Shown one piece after another: positions 12,296 through 14,121 of a DNA stretch of 14,121 nucleotides (position 1 is its first letter; each line of letters opens with the position of its first letter). This DNA comes from JBEKEX01 sp050013615 (GTDB lineage: Bacteria > Chloroflexota > Anaerolineae > Anaerolineales > Anaerolineaceae): positions 1 through 14,121 of the forward strand of contig JBEKEX010000047.1 of the NCBI GenBank assembly GCA_050013615.1, in the 5' to 3' direction. Position numbers and translations under genes: made by a program. The notes beneath the pieces are model-generated. The model saw nothing but the letters and a program-made list of their open reading frames with translations. It ran no database searches and was not told the DNA's origin.

Positions 12296-14121
12296 ATTTC
12301 AATTGCGCTTTCAGTTTTTCGACCGTCTCTTTGAAAGCGGCCAGCTTCTGACGCTCTTTGTCCACTACGGGTGCAGGGGCCTTTTTGGCAAAATCACTCG
12401 CTAACAAGTTTTCCAGGCGGGCAATCTGGCTTTCAGCTTCTTCCAATTCTTTTTGCAGGCGACCGCGCTCGGCATCCTCGTCTACGAGGTTGGCCAACGG
12501 TATTGTTATTTCTATACCATTGATTACAGTACTACCAGCTGTAATTGGTTTTTCCGTTGGAGCATTTTGAAATACCATTGAACCGGAATCTAGCTGGGCA
12601 AGTCCGCTGATGGTTACTTTCTGTGATTGGAACAGCTCTAATTTGTTTCCAACTGTAAACGTTGCATCATGGATAACGGTTTTAGGTGGGACTTTATTCT
12701 CAAGGCGCAAGTTGCGAGTTGCGCGTATCACATCCATGATCAATGGAAAATCGGCTAAAAGCTTGTCATTGCTCGGTTCGGGTGCTACAGCTTTTGGCCA
12801 TTCGGCTAACATTAATGCCTCACTCCATCCACTAGGTGGGTTAAAGGCGTCGCCTTTTTCCTGGCAGGCACGTTTCAAATGCCCCCACAGTTCCTCGGTC
12901 ACGAAGGGGGTGAAGGGGTGCAGCAGCCGCAGGCAGGTATCCAGCACGGCCACCAGGCGCTGGGCGGTATAGTAAGCTATATCACCTCCTTTGGTTATTT
13001 GTATCTTTGAGATTTCTACATACCAATCAGCGAAAATGTTCCAAAAGAAGTCATAGATCTGTCGGCCGGCTTCGCCATATTGATAATTGTTGAATAACCG
13101 CTCCACATCACGGATGAGCTGTTGCATCTGCTCCCATATCCAACGATCTGCTAAGGTCCATTCTGGCTTGTTTAATGCATGAGCAGGGGCATTTTCCAGG
13201 GCGCCGATCACATAGCGCCCGGCGTTCCAGACCTTGTTGGCAAAATTGCGGTTGGATTCCACCTTCTTGACGCCGATGTTCATGTCGTTGCCGGGTGTGG
13301 AACCCACCAGCACACTCAGGCGCAGCGCATCTGTGCCCAGCTCGTCCATGAGCACCAGCGGGTCGATGCCGTTGCCCTTCGACTTGCTCATCTTTTGCCC
13401 ATGCTCGTCACGGATCAGGCCATGTAGGTAGATGGTGTTGAAGGGCGGCTTGCCGGTGAATTCCAGGCCGAACATGATCATGCGCGCCACCCAGAAGAAC
13501 AGGATGTCGTAACCGGTCTCCATGACGGTGGTGGGATAAAAATAGGCCAGGTCGGGCGTCTGTTCGGGCCAACCCAGGGTCGAGAACGGCCATAGGCCGG
13601 AAGAGAACCAGGTATCGAGCACGTCTTCGTCCTGGTGGATCTTTTTGCTGTGGCAGTGGCTGCATTCCGTGGGGTCCTGGCGCGTGCAGGTCATTTCACC
13701 ACAGTCCTCGCAGTACCACACCGGGATGCGGTGGCCCCACCACAATTGCCGGCTGATGCACCAGTCCTGGATGTTTTCCAGCCAGTTGAAATAGACCTTG
13801 GTAAAACGCTCCGGGACGATCTTGATGCGCCCATCGCGCACGGCTTCCAGGGCGGCATCCGCCAGCGGCTTGATCTTGATGAACCATTGTGTGGAGATCA
13901 TCGGCTCGACGATTTCGCCGCCGCGTTGCGAGCGCGGCACGTTCAAGGTGTAAGGCTCTTCTTTGATGACCAGGCCCGCTGCTTGCATGTCAGCCCACAG
14001 CTTCTTGCGGCAGTCGAAGCGATCCATGCCGGCATACGGACCGCCGTTCTCGTTCACGTGGGCGGTCTGGTCCAGCATGCTAATGAATTCCAGGTCATGC
14101 TTTTTACCGATCTGGTAATCG
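12294..14121 (-). CDS. valS: Valyl-tRNA synthetase, C-terminal part (5' end beyond the window)
   Basis: This class I aminoacyl-tRNA synthetase charges tRNA-Val. The frame stays open to the window edge, reading DYQIGKKHDLEF before the first in-window Met at 14078, so about 608 residues of a protein usually near 900 are present. Visible parts are the end of the editing domain (NENGGPYAGMDRF), ISRQLWWGHRIPVWYC, a Cys cluster (CEDC and CSHC) followed by DEDVLDTWFSSGLWPFS, the KMSKS signature (13380-13394), the anticodon-binding domain (FNNYQYGEAGRQIYDFFW; LLHPFTPFVTEELW), and the C-terminal tRNA-binding coiled coil rich in Lys and Glu. All catalytic motifs in view are intact. GC content changes sharply within the gene between about 12480 and 13190. 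The gene ends at the shared terminator, convergent with the TspO-like gene. Confidence 0.97.
   Translation of the reverse strand, partial: DYQIGKKHDLEFISMLDQTAHVNENGGPYAGMDRFDCRKKLWADMQAAGLVIKEEPYTLNVPRSQRGGEIVEPMISTQWFIKIKPLADAALEAVRDGRIKIVPERFTKVYFNWLENIQDWCISRQLWWGHRIPVWYCEDCGEMTCTRQDPTECSHCHSKKIHQDEDVLDTWFSSGLWPFSTLGWPEQTPDLAYFYPTTVMETGYDILFFWVARMIMFGLEFTGKPPFNTIYLHGLIRDEHGQKMSKSKGNGIDPLVLMDELGTDALRLSVLVGSTPGNDMNIGVKKVESNRNFANKVWNAGRYVIGALENAPAHALNKPEWTLADRWIWEQMQQLIRDVERLFNNYQYGEAGRQIYDFFWNIFADWYVEISKIQITKGGDIAYYTAQRLVAVLDTCLRLLHPFTPFVTEELWGHLKRACQEKGDAFNPPSGWSEALMLAEWPKAVAPEPSNDKLLADFPLIMDVIRATRNLRLENKVPPKTVIHDATFTVGNKLELFQSQKVTISGLAQLDSGSMVFQNAPTEKPITAGSTVINGIEITIPLANLVDEDAERGRLQKELEEAESQIARLENLLASDFAKKAPAPVVDKERQKLAAFKETVEKLKAQLK

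Noticed and set aside
14076..14078. ATG as the start codon of valS
   Set aside because: Upstream in-frame residues (DYQIGKKHDLEF) are typical ValRS sequence, so the gene continues beyond the window.

Overview
The window looks like a piece of a mid-GC bacterial chromosome. My best guess is a Chloroflexota (Anaerolineae-type) genome. That rests on general resemblance only: a large alpha-2-macroglobulin-like protein with a Gly-rich and Trp-rich style, a Gly-rich N-terminus on the ABC exporter, and a YbhF-type exporter split over several genes. No rRNA, tRNA, CRISPR or mobile element is visible, and both ends cut through genes.

Layout. (1) 2-3265, plus: the C-terminal part of a bacterial alpha-2-macroglobulin homologue whose thioester site has lost its Cys and Gln. 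(2) 3340-5367, minus: a half-size multidrug/lipid-type ABC exporter convergent with it; a terminator hairpin lies between them. (3) 5368-5506: a divergent promoter region. The minus promoter predicts a leaderless mRNA for the exporter. On the plus side a 24-bp imperfect palindrome overlaps the predicted transcription start of a TetR gene. (4) 5507-10497, plus: a tight five-gene operon of TetR repressor, ABC-2 permease, HlyD-type adaptor and two ABC ATPases, closed by a rho-independent terminator at 10530-10558. (5) 10646-11347, plus: a class I SAM methyltransferase with its own terminator. (6) 11482-12246, plus: an eight-helix TspO-like (Trp-rich sensory) membrane protein with a good sigma-70-type promoter. 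(7) 12294-14121, minus: the C-terminal two-thirds or so of valyl-tRNA synthetase (valS), convergent with the previous gene across a strong hairpin terminator.

How it fits together. The core is a self-regulated efflux cassette related to E. coli CecR-YbhGFSR. It differs in three ways: YbhF is split into two ATPase genes, only one permease is present, and the gene order is rearranged. Read as a heterodimer, the two ATPases give one consensus ATP site and one degenerate site, because the changed H-loop of the first protein pairs with the changed signature motif of the second. The palindrome at the TetR promoter is the natural candidate operator for autoregulation. The divergent exporter, the methyltransferase and the TspO-like protein could belong to the same stress or export theme, but the sequence shows only that they are neighbours. 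No intergenic gap exceeds 150 bases.
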